From Phymorhynchus buccinoides (lineage: Eukaryota; Mollusca; Gastropoda; Neogastropoda; Raphitomidae), in NCBI GenBank assembly GCA_017654935.2, contig CM065682.1, forward strand, positions 35,771,441 to 35,835,440: a stretch of DNA of 64,000 bases, in the 5' to 3' direction. The position numbers and the translations under genes are program-made. Shown here in pieces: positions 1 to 12,551 of the stretch. Position 1 is the first letter of the stretch, and each line of letters begins with the position of its first letter. A model generated the notes under the pieces. The model was given only the letters and a program-made list of their open reading frames with translations, was not told where the DNA came from and ran no database searches.

Positions 1-360
1 AGAGAGAGAGAGAGAGAAACACACGCATGCACGCACGCTCGCGTGCCCTGAGAGAGAGGCAGAAACAGAGATAAAAACAGTGAGACAGAAAAAAAACAAG
101 ACAGAAAAGAAAGAAAAAATAAAACTGGCGGAAGAGAGAGATGGAGAGAGAAAGAGACAGACAGACAGAAAGAGAGAGAGAGAGAGAGAGACAGAGAGAG
201 GGAGAGAGAAGACAGAGAGAGGAAGAGCATGAGGAGTTGACAGAGAGGGTGTAACAATACACAGAACAAAAGAGAGACAAACGAGAAAAAGAATAGACAG
301 AAAGAAAATCTAAACAAAGACAAGGCAGATAGAAACAGAGAGATGGAGAGAAAGAGAAAA
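1..360 (+). repeat. Purine-rich (GA)n-derived tract
   Basis: Degenerate GAGA, GACAGA and AAAGAGA repeats; no gene. 360-735 that follows is unique-looking DNA in which I see nothing. Confidence 0.8.
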
Positions 361-873
361 AAAAAAGAGAAGAAGGGAAAAAGACAGCATGAGAGAACAA
401 CGAGGAAACAAATATATCTAAGACACAGGAAACAACATCCACACCAGGCATGGCAATGGGGGAAAAGCATTTTTCTCTGAAAATATTTTGGGGGTTCATA
501 AGATGTTGTCTCTAGGTGTGGTCAAGGGGTAAAAAGCCACTGATGTTGATCAGGGGGCATTTCTCTTTAAGATGAATGTATAAAACTGTTAACATTAGGG
601 AAAAGTGCATCTCCTGAAGCTTAAAACCCTCTCTGACATTTGACTTTTCCACATCCACTTTTCTCTGAATTCAGAGAATTCTCTGAAGATTGACATGCCT
701 GTACACGTACAGTCATCCCATTTACACAAGCACGTGTACTGTATTTTATGACCATAAAGAGCACAACCGATTTTACCCAAAATTCCGATTTTATTATAGT
801 TTCTCGCTATGTTATAAGATACAGGGATCTCCGTCTGGGGGAAAAAAGTATGTCTGTAAACTTGAGCTCTCAC

Positions 874-1046
874 GGTGTAGACGAGGTACTGGACGTTGTG
901 GGCCCCCACTCGGGCGAGGCATCGCGTCAGGTAGTCCAGCACCCAGTCGTGCCAGCCCTCCAGGTAGCTCTTCACACCCGTGTTCAGCTGACTCAGCTGC
1001 AGCATAGTCCACAGCACCGTCACCAGCAATACAATCATCATCATTG
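874..1046 (-). CDS. Candidate exon encoding a membrane segment
   Basis: Strongly gene-like codon use (CTG, GTG, GAC, TAC). Encodes IVLLVTVLWTMLQLS, a probable transmembrane helix, then GVKSYLEGWHDWVLDYLTRC and ARVGAHNVQYLVYT. Donor ACACC|GTGAGA; acceptor AACTAG. A decayed MITE (about 736-860) begins just past the donor, as expected for an intron. It may belong to the same minus-strand gene, with further exons outside the window or unseen. No family recognised. Confidence 0.5.
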
Positions 1047-2084
1047 CTAGTTAATATTAACCCTTTCACTGCCTCATGACGGATATTTCCGTTACTGCTT
1101 CTTGTCTAAGAAAGCGAGATGAAGTGTATGCCATTTAACCAAAGAAAGGAAATAAAAACAAAAGCGAAAGATATGACGAAGGAAATAAAATTAAAAAAAT
1201 TAAGAAATATGTAAAATGGAAAGATAAGCGGGGAAAATAATCTAAAAATATGTATGAACTGAAATCAAAAGGGAATTAAAAAACAACAAATAATAACCCA
1301 CTTAATATTAATGCAAACTCATCAAAACATTTCTACATTTTAAATCACACACACACAAGCAAGTACGCACATATGCACACGCGCGTGCACGCACACACAC
1401 ACACACACACACTGACCCTAATAGCAAAACTATACTACAACTATCATAAGCATCACAGAGCAAACAGGGTGATTTCAACCATGGGTCCCATTTCATTCTC
1501 ATATTGAAATGTCTTAATTAAACTTTGATATATGCAATGCCTCAACAACTGCAACAATAGTTTTCCTTATTCAGATACTAATTATTACACAGGTTGTTGG
1601 GACACCAATAATGTAATAGAAATTTTCAGAAATTTTCAAAATAAAAACAATGCTCAATAATTACATGTATTGAAAATCTGCTTGACTAAATTCCTGAGCA
1701 TATCACAACAATGAAAACTTAAAAGTAGTTAGATTCTATTACTCATCTTTATGTTATCTTTTCAGAAACTAAAATAAAAAGTATCCATTAATTTAAAGAA
1801 ACAAACTTTGGATTTTTGCATGGTCATATTTATTCTTCTTCTTTTAAAAAAATAATAAAAAAATTGTGTTTTATGTAGGTATTTTAAATGTGAGTTGTGT
1901 GAGTGCGATAATGTTGCTTTTTTCATGTAAAGTGATTTTTTTTCCTAAATAATTTTAAGTACATGTATTTTGAATATCTTTTGTGTGCATGAGGTAAACT
2001 GACTTTTTTCCCACTTTTTCGTGTAAAACGCGGTGAGTCCTGCTGTGTCAGGATAATAGCGCTATAGAGGATTTATTCATTATT

Positions 2085-2375
2085 ATTCTGCGTTCCCAGG
2101 CCATAAGGCCACAATGTGTTTTATGTGTCCGTTTTCCAGTTTTCACTGGTCTCCTCGCTGCATTCAGCCGACACATTCTGATTTCGGAGGAACTCAAAGG
2201 AGAAAACTATATGTAAGATTTGTTTGGAAAAAAGCAGGAGAATGGGTCAAAAAGTCAGAAAGATAGTAGATGACATAAAACAAGGAAAAAAGCAGAGTCA
2301 CAGAAAGAGACAGATTAGAGGAAGTTACAAGCACAGAACTTCCAAAAGGCGGGGGGACTATTTGTGGGTGGGGGT
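2085..2375 (+). repeat. Dispersed repeat A (CTGCGTTCCCAGGCC family), copy 1
   Basis: About 300 bp running from CTGCGTTCCCAGGCCATAAG through CAGCCGACACATTCTGATTT and GATTAGAGGAAGTTACAAGC to ACAGAACTTCCA. Other copies: 4845-5165, 11235-11800 (split), 54212-54525; partial 3353-3585, 51950-52180, 62990-63040. Not assigned to a class; no inverted ends seen. Confidence 0.65.
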
Positions 2376-2861
2376 GGTCATATTTCAATTTTGAACTAAA
2401 ATAGAAACTTAACATCCTAAATTCCATTGCTATAACGGGAAAATGTGTTTAATGTCCTCCGACCCAGAACAGGCGCCCATAGGACATTCTTAATTATACA
2501 GATAGTAGGTTGATCCTGGAGGTACTGCAATACCAGGAAAGACCTGCGAGTAATTCATCTAAACAATGGTAAGATTGCTATAACAGAATTTACAATACAT
2601 TTATACAAATGCGCGATTGAACACACACACATTCACACACCTACTCATCCACACAAACACAATGACAAACGCATACATGCACTTACATATGCCATAGGAA
2701 TATAGAATAAAGCATGCAAAGTGAACTGTAAAAATACCAGTTATTCAATATATTTTGACATATGCATTTATGAGAACATGTAGGTTCAGCTCTGACTATT
2801 CATCAAAAGTAATACATATTTTCTTACACTTAACTTTACTTACTTTTCCACATCTCACAAT

Positions 2862-3262
2862 ATATCATCGGTGAAATTCAAAAACCTCGTATCTCGATTT
2901 TTTATTTATTTTATAGTTAGAAACATAGTCAGCTCTCTAATTTTTCTCGCCACCTTCCACCAAAAGCTCGTATCTCTAACGACTTTCTATCTGGGGTAAA
3001 TGAGGTTGTGTAAATAGAAGAAAAACTCGTAAAGTCCCAAATTCAGTCAATCAGATCTAGTTAAGGACAAAAACCTCGTATTTCGTTCTTTTCAAGCATA
3101 AAAAAAAGAAAATGCAGGACTAAACTCGCAATGTCTTGAACAACATATTCATCATAGTTAATCAATGGTGGTAAACGCGGTTAATTTTTAAAAGTTTTTT
3201 TTCATTTTTCTCAAAACTACCAAATTTGAGATACGAGGTTTTTGAATTTCACCGACGATATG
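2862..3262. mobile_element. Inverted-repeat element with CTCGTATCTC motifs
   Basis: About 33-bp ends built on GGTGAAATTCAAAAACCTCG and its complement, with further CTCGTAT(C/T)TCG units inside near 2960 and 3078. Noncoding MITE. Confidence 0.65.
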
Positions 3263-3929
3263 TTGAACAACAAAGTTGTACATAAAATACAAACTTATGT
3301 AATAACACACATGATATATGTTGTTAAAGAAGGGAAAAAAAAGAAGAAGCAGCTGTTATGCGCCTAACTTAAGAAATAGTTAGGCCCAGCATATCCAACT
3401 TCAGCTGAAGAAATCTTTGTAAGAATTTATACATTTTTAAAAAAGCCAGGAGAACGGACCAGTAAGATAGAAAGATATCAGATGACAGTAAGCAAAGGGA
3501 AACGGCAGAGAACAGGAAGTTACAAGCACAGAACTTCCAGAAGGTGGGGGAACTGTTTGTATGAAAGACACCCCCGGTATCCCCACGGGGGGTAGTAAAT
3601 CACTGCTTCCCCCACAACCACAGACAACAACCATCCACACAATACACTCAGCATCCACATATGACAAACGTAACTGCACCCATATATAAAACCCACATGC
3701 CACGCACACACACAGACATCCAAAAACAATACTCACACACAACACCCACATAGCGACACACACACAACACAAACACAATAACCCAGAAGGTACTATCAGT
3801 CATAGTACACTCTGGTTTTCAGTTTCACCTCGTGAATCATATCACCCACACACGAACATTAACTGGAAAGATATGACACAAGGAGAGAAGAGAAGCAGCA
3901 AAAATGCCAGTAATTGAAAAACAAGAGTA

Positions 3930-4177
3930 CCATATTTTTCGGACTATAAGGCGCACCCCCAAATTTTACACAAAATTCAGATGGTGGTAACTGGTGTTTT
4001 ACGTCCTCTCGACCCCTAGGGGCACATATGGGACATTTTTACTGAAGTTTAGATTGAGCCACACACACAAAATTCAGATGTTATGATACTTTCTTACTAT
4101 ATTATTAGTCATATTATAAAGCACAGGGGTCTTAGTCTGTGGAAAAAAAAGAATCGCCTTACAGTTCAAAAATACAG
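3930..4177. mobile_element. CCGTATTTT-family MITE with a nested short retroposon
   Basis: Ends CCATATTTTTCGGACTATAA and CAAAAATACAG with TA flanks. At 3984-4064 a short sequence interrupts it between direct repeats of ACAAAATTCAGATG. Confidence 0.72.
3984..4064 (+). mobile_element. Short SINE-like insertion with 14-bp target repeat
   Basis: About 80 bp with TTTTACGTCCTCTCGACCC and ATATGGGACATT, matching 2440-2540, 21660-21780 and 21975-22090. Flanked by ACAAAATTCAGATG on both sides; repeats of that length point to LINE-mediated insertion. Confidence 0.6.
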
Positions 4178-4844
4178 TATTTTAATGACATAAACACCAG
4201 TTTTGCTAAGGGCGGTCTGAATAATAACTTGAGATAATGTGCCTTACCTTATAGCTTGTCAAACACAATTCAACATAATAATATTCATAATAATATGATA
4301 ATTAGTCATGAAGATATGAAATAAATATGTGCCACATTCCTTGTACAGATCTATAACTACCGGTAATAGTCTAAGCCTTCACCATGCATAATTCAATGCA
4401 TAAAAAATAATCTAAGCCTTTATAATGCCTAATTCAACTCTACATACCTTTTTTGTAGATTTCCGATGGTCTAATAACTTAATATGATTTGCATTTAAAT
4501 TGCCACTGCGACTAACTAGCATCACATTTGCCACAATTCTGCCCGCAATTAATTATTATTGAAAGTAATCTTTGTGGTTGTATGTACATGTGCGTGTGCA
4601 CACATACACAGTCTCACACACACACACATCACTCACTCACACACACACTCTCTCTCACACACACACACACACAAATACATACACACATAATCTCTCTCTC
4701 TCACACACACGCACGCATGCACACACACAGAGCATTCCATCAAAATGAAATAATTTGTAATGATAATGAAACAATTTAAAAAATGCTCGTTTGACTTCTG
4801 CAATCCGTTTTGGGCTCTATCAAATCGACAGACTTCAATCCTTC

Positions 4845-5165
4845 TTCTTCTGCGTTCCCAGGCCAAAAGGCCATAATGGGTAAAGTACGTATGTGTCCGT
4901 TTTCAGTTTTCACTGGTCTCCCCGCTGCGTACAGCCGACACATTCCGATTTCGGAGGAGCTCAAAGGAGAAAAATTATTTGGAAGATTGTGGAAAAAAGG
5001 CAGGAGAATGGGCCAATAAGTCAAAAAAATAGTAGATGACAGAAAGCAAAGGAAAAAGGCAGAGTCAAAGAGAGTGGCAGATTAGAGGAAGTAACAAGCA
5101 CAGAACTTCCAGAAGGCGGGGAACTATTTTTACGAAAGACCCCCGGTATCCCCATGGAGAAAGAC
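4845..5165 (+). repeat. Dispersed repeat A, copy 2
   Basis: Best full-length copy by eye, starting CTTCTGCGTTCCCAGGCCAA and ending near CCCCCGGTATCCCCATGG. A short open frame (FPGQKAIMGKVRMCP...) is partly kept in other copies. Confidence 0.65.
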
Positions 5166-5319
5166 TTCAATCCAAAACCAGTTGTACTGTAGCAAGGTAG
5201 TTGATACACTACAGCAGAAGAAGAAGAAAATAAATTGTCAGGTAAAACTAAAAGCTAGAGAGCACTATCACAAAATGAATAAAGGTTGTTAGTACCCTCT
5301 GACTTTGACCCTTCAATTA

Positions 5320-6184
5320 CATGGGTGCTCCTAGGAAATTTCAAAAGCCTGCAAGTGGGCGGCCCCAGCGGAGTGCAGGAGCAGCGCACACACACATTTA
5401 CTGCTCTTTTTTTACCCTTCTAGACCAGTACAAGTGCTACATCAGTGTTCCCCATGCTTCCAAAATTTTAAGGGTCATCATGACCCTTTGCCCCCAAATT
5501 GTAAGGGTCAATGGAAAATTTTTGAGGGTCAAAATAAAAGCCATAATAAATGGACAATATGCTCTAAAATAAAGACAAATCTTTAAAACTTAAAACTTTA
5601 GAGTCTTTGGAAGAACTTCGCGTCGAAGTTTTCGCAATCCAGCGAAGCAGCGCCATTTTTTTGCTTCCAAGAAACGCGCGGGCTAGGCTTGGCAGCAGTG
5701 CACGTGCAAGCAGCATGGGTGGTGAGAAACAAAGGGAAATTACTCTGTGGTTCATGATAGTTTTTGTCATCTGCTTCAAGCATGGTATAGGCTAGTAGTG
5801 AAATAATAGGCCCAGTATATTTTGTTGATCATTTCCCGCAAGCCGAAATGGCTTAGACATGCTGATCGCGGCGAACACGTTTGAGGAAGCAATCGGCTGA
5901 GAGAAAAACAGTACAACTGTACGTCACAATGACGTACTGACTGAAAAATGTATACGTCAAACTTGAAACTTTGTACGTAATTTACGTACAGATCTGCGTA
6001 ATCGGGAACACTGTACATTCCTTTGAATATAGCAAATTCTTATATAGGCCCTTTTGATTGTACAAGTGTATGTGTAAGTGTAAGAAAATCGTTGCTTCTC
6101 AAATTCTCATAATCCGGAGAAGCCGGCTCTAGGCAATTTAAAAATCTGGCAATTCAGGACATCCTGAAAGAAGGAGCATCCATG
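5320..6184. mobile_element. MITE (CATGGGTGC family), copy 1, with a nested element
   Basis: Ends CATGGGTGCTCC and GGAGCATCCATG; flanks CAATTA and TAATTA form a near 6-bp duplication. Interrupted by the element at 5443-6013. The right third matches 40880-40997 closely. Confidence 0.7.
5443..6013. mobile_element. hAT-like nonautonomous element nested in the MITE
   Basis: Ends CAGTGTTCCC and GGGAACACTG, a form common in hAT transposons, with TACAT directly repeated on both sides. No transposase frame. The hAT assignment is inference from the ends. Confidence 0.65.
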
Positions 6185-6423
6185 TAATTATTATGTTAAC
6201 AATAAATTAGCACAGAACTTAAACACTGTGCAGTTAAAAACAACCAGATTAAACACACCAACAATATCAATGATGAGATAAGAAGGAAATCGTTTCCTTT
6301 TACAAAATTCCATATAATTACATTGTAATTTTTTTTAAATGACAACAAACAACATGATTGTTTATTATAGCTTTCAGTGATAATTACAATGGCAATAATC
6401 AATGCATAGGTTAAACTAGCAAG

Positions 6424-6765
6424 GGTGAAACCTGGACAAAATGAAAAGCAAGAAGGCCTGGGTTCTGGCAGGTCGCTTTGGAGGGGTCAAGGGGCAGAGT
6501 CGTTTGTGGGGGTCAGGGGGCAAAGCCTCTGAAAATGAAGTTTTTTTTGTACACAGCATTTAGACAGATTTAATTATTAGCTTAACAATAAAACAAGGTT
6601 TTTTTCCTCATTCCAGAGAAATTGTTATTTATTTATTTATTTATTTATTTATTAAACTTACCTTAAAGCTCAATGCGCTTCAATAAAGCCTTTCAGGATT
6701 TCAACACAAAAAAGAAGCCAAAATCAGGATTCCTGCTTTTTCCGCCATGTGGTTTCATCCATATA
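6424..6765. mobile_element. MITE related to 58985-59152
   Basis: Ends GTGAAACC and GGTTTCAT with inner GAAAAGCA(A/G)GAAGGC and GGATTCCTGCTTTT(T/C)C stretches shared with 58985-59152. Contains a (TTTA)n tract at 6629-6655. Confidence 0.55.
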
Positions 6766-6861
6766 CTACTGATAAATGGGTGTGAAAAAGACAATTGATT
6801 AATATATATAATTTGCTGTTGTAGCTGAACTTCCAAACCACATACCATACTTTACAGACTA

Positions 6862-7186
6862 CATGGGTGCCTCTACAAAATCCTGGGAAACCTGAAAAGC
6901 AGACTCCAGGGGATGCCTCGTGTCCAGCAGGGCACAGGGGCAGCAACCCTGTTGGAGGTTGAGGGGGGCAATGCCCCTAGAAGCTGAAGAAAAACAGGTA
7001 TTTTAAAGGGGTTTGACTAGCCCATGACATGGGCAGTGATAAGTGGTGGTAGAAACAAAATTTGTGAAGGAGAGAAAGGCAGGTTGTTTGTCTTTTTTTT
7101 TTATAAACCTGAAATTCAGGCCGAGGCCACAGCAAAAAAACCACACACCTAAATTCAGGCACATAGTTTGAAGAGAAGCACCCATG
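6862..7186. mobile_element. MITE (CATGGGTGC family), copy 2
   Basis: Ends CATGGGTGCCTC and AAGCACCCATG; flanking CAGACTA and CAGACAA suggest the duplication. The inner CCAGGG...GGGGCAGCAACCC part parallels other copies. Confidence 0.65.
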
Positions 7187-8664
7187 CAGACAATAAGACC
7201 ATTTTTTTTGTCTTGACTAAGACCTTTGCACCTTATAACACACTGTATGACTAATAAGACAATAACCGAGTATTAACACAAAATCAGATTTTTAGTTAAA
7301 TGTGGGCAGCGCACCTCATAACAGAGTGTCTTACGGTAATTTGTTTTTGTCAAAATTCTACAAATTCTAACAACAAACAAACCGACCAGCAGTCAATTGG
7401 GTGTGGGTTTGACCCAACTTTTCCAGACCACAAATCAAGTTAATGCACCTAGAAGTCAATATTTTTGTTCTTAGAAATTTGTAAAAACTTTTTTTGGGGG
7501 TGCAATTTTTTGGAAAACCGAGATAGGACAGAGGTGTGCAGTAATAATAAAGCTGTCTCAGGACTGAAAATGACGCATGATCATCAAATACAACAATGAA
7601 GATGAAACCAAATTAAAACAACCAACACCCACCACTATCACATTCACCCTATTCTACACAAAAATGAGTCAGCATTCAAGTTAAAGATTATACCCAAACC
7701 ACCACAAACCCACAACAAAAAGAAAAAGAAGACGAAAATCAACCACCCCAACAATGAAGAAAAAAGCTACACCATAATGAGGTGAAATGTCATGTAAGTG
7801 AAAACGTATTAAGGAGACTGTCTACGAAAGTGACCAAAGTGTGTACACCAAAGAAAGATAGCTCTACACTGTATGTAGGCTAGGTGGCAGCGTGTAGTAC
7901 TAGTAGCCGTGTCAATGCTAGTGCTCCACAACCCCACCACCAGGGCTCCCACTGAGGACAAGCAGAAACTCTGACATCTAGGGCAAGTCTGGCCAACGTT
8001 CGTCTAAATCTAAATGAAACTTGAAGGAATAGAACAGCAACACTGTAGTAGGGACATGCACATTTTTTGTTTGTTTGCACAAGCTGGAAAGTTGGCTAAC
8101 TTAAGAATCTCAAGTGATCTTTTGTAGAGCTATTTCAATAGGAATTGTTTGGAAATAATTAAGGGGAGTAATTTCATGGTGTGTGGGAGTGATCTTGCCT
8201 AAGTTCAATCGGTCAAACAGGGGAAGTTACTCTACTATCAGGTAGATCCCCAGCTCTCGCCTTGTGTGTTTGAGTAGACATACATCACTTAGAACACCAT
8301 GCGTCATTCTAAAATTGATGTCATTTATATTTTTTCATTCACATTTTGCAAGTTCTATTATTTTGTGGTTACTGGCTGCCCCTCATTTTTCTAAACAAAT
8401 GTTTGCAAGTCGCTGACTCGCATCCTGCGGTTTCAAGATTCAACGTCATGCCGCCATGGTTTTGACCGAGTAAGTCGAGGTAATCAACTCTAATTTTCAC
8501 GAAGTGCTCTCCCCTAGTTTTTTCTGAAAATCGTCTATTTCTGCAGCGTCTAGCTGATGCTATGTTGTCATAAGAAACCATACTGACACAAAATCAATGC
8601 AGTACTCACATGACAAAAGATTACATAATTTCTTAAAGATTTACAAGTTCTCTGCTAGGTTTTA

Positions 8665-9690
8665 CAATGTGCATTCAGCGTTCACCGTATTCTTGTGTTC
8701 TCCCGCAGAGTTTTGTTGTTGTTGCGATTTTTCTATTCATTCCCCCTTCAAATAAACAGTTTTGCTGATGTGCAGCCAGTGTTCAATGTTCATATTTTTG
8801 TGTTCTCCCGCAGAGTTTTTTGTTTGCGATTTTCCTGTTTGTTTTCCTTGAAATCATCGATTTTGCTAATGTGCAGCCAGTACTCAATGTTCACCGTACT
8901 TTCATTTTCTCCCGCTGAGTTTATTGTTGCCATGTTTCTGTTAGTTCTCCCGCAAAATCATCGATTTTGCCAGTGCTCAATGTTCACCGTATTTTCGTTT
9001 TCTCCCGCTGAGTTTTTAGTTGCAATTTTTATGTTAGTTCTCCCTCAAAATCATCGATTTTGCTAACATACAGCCAGTGTTCAATGTTCACTGTACTTTC
9101 GTTTTCTCCTGCTGAGTTTACTGTTGCCATGTTTATGTTAGTTCTCCCTGAAAATCATCAATTTTGCTAACATACAGCCAGTGTTCAATGTTCACTGTAC
9201 TTTCGTTTTCTCCTGCTGAGTTAACTGTTGCCATGTTTCTGTTAGTTCTCCCTCAAAATCATCGATTTTGCTAACATATAGCCAGTGTTCAATGTTCACT
9301 GTACTTTCGTTTTCTCCTGCTGAGTTTACTGTTGCCATGTTTATGTTAGTTCTCCCTGAAAATTATGGATTTTGCTAATGCACAGCCAGTGCTCAATGTT
9401 CACTGTACTTTCGTTTTGTCCTGCTGAGTTTACTGTTGCCATGTTTATGTTAGTTCTCCCTGAAAATCATGGATTTTGCTAATGCACAGCCAGTGCTCAA
9501 TGTTCACTGTACTTTCGTTTTCTCCCGCTGAGTTTACTGTTGCCATGTTTCTGTTAGTTCTCCCTGAAAATCATGGATTTTGCTAATGCACAGCCAGTGC
9601 TAGATGTTCACTGTACTTTCGTTTTCTCCCGCTGAGTTTACTGTTGCCATGTTTCTGTTAGTTCTCCCTGAAAATCATGGATTTTGCTTG
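8665..9690 (+). repeat. 104-bp tandem satellite, about 9-10 copies
   Basis: TGTTCACTGTACTTTCG recurs at 9085, 9189, 9293, 9397, 9501 and 9605, exactly 104 bp apart; earlier units (8665-9060) are more diverged and slightly variable. Each unit holds CTCCCGCTGAGTTTACTGTT and GAAAATCATGGATTTTGCTA. The array stops next to the candidate exon at 9730. Confidence 0.92.
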
Positions 9691-9729
9691 TGAAGTAAGT
9701 GGGAGCCCTGCTGCACCATGCACCCCTAC

Positions 9730-9863
9730 CTGCCAGTGGATGTCTCCGCTGCTGGGGCAATCCTGTGGGAGGGACTGGACACAACCACATCAACCATCCG
9801 CATCAACTCCTGCCACCTTTCCTTAGTGCTAACTAACTTGGGTGCATCGTCAATTACCACAGG
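9730..9863 (-). CDS. Candidate exon of the unrecognised minus-strand gene
   Basis: GC-rich island beside the satellite. Acceptor CATTCCCCTCAG, donor GGCAG|GTAGGG; encodes PVVIDDAPKLVSTKERWQEL and MRMVDVVVSSPSHRIAPA. Looks like genuine protein; no family recognised. The plus strand is also open (MHPYLPVDVSAAGAILWEG) but lacks splice sites at both ends. Confidence 0.5.
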
Positions 9864-9981
9864 CTGAGGGGAATGTGAAGGATAGAACTGTACACAGATA
9901 CACTAAAAACAGAGAGCTTTGAAGGGAAACAGGAACAAGAGCCAAGTGAAGGGATCAGAGGTAAAAATAAAAAAATATCTA

Positions 9982-10151
9982 CCGTATTTTTTGGACTATA
10001 AGGCGCACCTTTGTATAAGGCGCACCCCCCAAATCTTACCCAGATTTCAGATTTTGTTACTATATTTTCTTACTATTTCATCAGTCACATTATAAGGCGC
10101 AGGGGTCTGAGTCTGGGAAAAAAGTGTCGCCTTATAGTCCGAAAAATACGG
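9982..10151. mobile_element. TA-flanked MITE, CCGTATTTT family
   Basis: Ends CCGTATTTTTTGGACTATAA and TTATAGTCCGAAAAATACGG, with inner AAGGCGCACC motifs and TA flanks. The best preserved copy of a family also at 3930-4177, 33355-33662, and decayed at 7195-7341 and 736-860. Confidence 0.8.
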
Positions 10152-10199
10152 TAATAGGAACAGAGGCAAGTGATGAGAGCAGAGGAAGAAAGAAAAACT

Positions 10200-12100
10200 T
10201 TAAAGCAAACAAGGGGTAGTTTCAAAACGATTCGACTAACATGCTTGATAAAAGATCTGATTCAGTTTTGTATTGGCATACTCGTTCTTCGTACTTGGCT
10301 CTTCATTTCTAAAGACTGTTTCAAAATTTAAACACAGCAGGCTAATCATTCAGAGATTTTGAACTAAACACAGTTATTACTTCAGGCGTTCATTTGATTT
10401 ATATATCAATGTCAATGATCACTAAACTGTCAAATATAAACATTTACACTCCACTATAGAATGGGTTGTTTAGGTAGAGTTATCATCCTAAGCCCTTGAT
10501 ACCAGGTGGCGCTCCATTTAGAGGCCGTTTCTAAGAACATAAAATTCTCGCTCTTTCTTTCACTTTGTGTCGCTCTCTCTCACTTGTGCGTGGCAAAAGA
10601 ACATTTTTGCGCGTGCGATCAAACTTTACCTCTTATTTGAAAAAGGGAAGCAATATAATTTGGGACAGGGATCTCCAGTTTGGCATCCAGAAGTGATCAT
10701 TACCATGGTCAAGTAAAACTTAGCCAAAACAAACATTGTTTCAGCAGAAATGTTTTTAATTTTTTTTATTTTTTTTAGCGTTCTTAGCATGTTTATCGGT
10801 TCTAAGTCAGTATGAAAAGACCAAAATGCCACAAGTTTAGAAGAAACAATCATTTGAAATAAATAAAAATGATTCAGCAGAAAGTCTATCTAAATTTTTG
10901 CAAAGCAAAAAACCAAAAAACCACTAAAACATAAACAATAGAGATGTAAAAGTAACTGAAAATTTACGCAAAGTAAACTCTAAAGAAAGAATGGCAGTTT
11001 AAGTACCGGTATAATAAGTTAGTCAGTTTCATCACTCACCTCATGATCAAGAAGAGGTATGAGTCCACTGCTGTAACTGTCAAGATCTGAACGAAATGTA
11101 ATCCAGGTTAAGGCTTGCAATGTTGTATATGGCACACAAACAATTACATTCTCAATATTATTGTCTTAAATTGTATTTTATTATTTTAATTACATTGTAT
11201 ATTGTTTTACAAATAAACAATCTCATTTCTTCTTCTTTTTCTGCGTTCCCAGGCCATATGGCCATAATGGGTGAGGTACATATGTGCTCCATTTTCAGTT
11301 TTCACTGATCTCCCCACTTCATTCAGCCAACATAATTTCTGATTTCAGAGGAGCTCAAAGGAGAAAACTATTTGGAAGACTTTTTGTAAAAAAAAAAAAA
11401 AGAAGGTAGGATGGCAATGAAAATAACTTGAAAATGAATTAAACTTGCAGAGCAAAAAAGAACATGGCAGCTCCAATTGGAAAAAAATTATTATGACGTC
11501 AGAAAGGGGATCCACAGCAGCTCAGTGGTATTGCTAGACCAGACCAAGGGAAGTAAGTTAGTCTTGTGAAGACTAAGACTTTTTGGTCTTTGGTAATTGG
11601 CATTAGCTCCAAATTGGAAGAGATAACTCATTCGTAGTGAAACGGTAAAATGATAGAATAGATTGAACCATTAAGGTAGAATTAGAAAGATAGATGGCAG
11701 AAAGCAAAAGGAAAAGGCAGAGTAAAATTAGAGTGAAAGATTAGAGGAAGTTACAAGCACAGAACTTCCAAAAGGGGGGTGGGTGGTGGTGGTGTGCCTT
11801 TAACCTCCATCTGGAATGACAAGCATATAATTCTGAATGCTGTTAGTGTAACAGTTTGTGCAATGTTCTTTTTCTCTTAAATCATTTTCTAAAATTCTGG
11901 AAGTTGCACACCAGTCTTAACTTATTCATACCCAAATATACGGAGCATGAGTAAACTTTAGTAGACTGTTTCTGTATGTACTTGTGCATGCACATTTGTG
12001 TTTGTGAGATTGCATGTGTGTGCATCCATGCCTCTAAATGGACATCTCTATCATGTGGGTATCCTTTCTGTATTTATGCAAGTTAATCTTACTGTTTGCT
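10200..12100. other. No gene seen: AT-rich spacer with repeat A
   Basis: Apart from the split repeat A copy (11235-11800) I see nothing supportable. The open frame on the minus strand at 10626-10853 is lysine/phenylalanine-rich and lacks splice context. Confidence 0.5.
11235..11800 (+). repeat. Dispersed repeat A, copy 3 (split)
   Basis: First half at 11235-11395 and second half at 11690-11775, separated by about 290 bp of other DNA (11400-11690) that has no recognisable feature. Confidence 0.5.
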
Positions 12101-12159
12101 TTTAATTTATGAATAGTGCATTTAACTAAAGGGCTATCTGTATTAGTTTTAACTTACTT

Positions 12160-12201
<42 letters not shown>

Positions 12202-12428
12202 CCTGTTAACTTTCATCGTTTCCATGTTATCTACTTGTGCCTATTGTTTGTGTAGAATTGTCTTCTTCAATGTATGTTGTGTAACTGACCAGTTAATGAA
12301 ATGTTTTTATTATTTATTCTGTATTTTATGCGCAAGCTGGGCAACAAATTTCTTCTGTTTGAAGACAATAAATTGATTTGATTGATTGATTGATTTGACA
12401 TACACGTGTGTATGTGTGTGTGCGGAAG

Positions 12429-12478
<50 letters not shown>

Positions 12479-12551
12479 TGCGTGTGTGTGTGCAAGTGTA
12501 CATATTCAAGTGTATGAATACAATATGCCCGCCTGTCTGCCAGTTGCCTAC

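Noticed and set aside
7880..8080. Minus-strand frame with a Trp-rich PWWWGCG stretch
   Set aside because: No donor in frame and no family match; likely chance.
8369..8581. Minus-strand 70-codon frame (MVSYDNIASARRCRNRRF...)
   Set aside because: Plausible composition but no splice sites with matching phase and no recognised motif.
8665..9690. CRISPR array
   Set aside because: Repeats are contiguous 104-bp units without unique spacers, in a eukaryotic genome.
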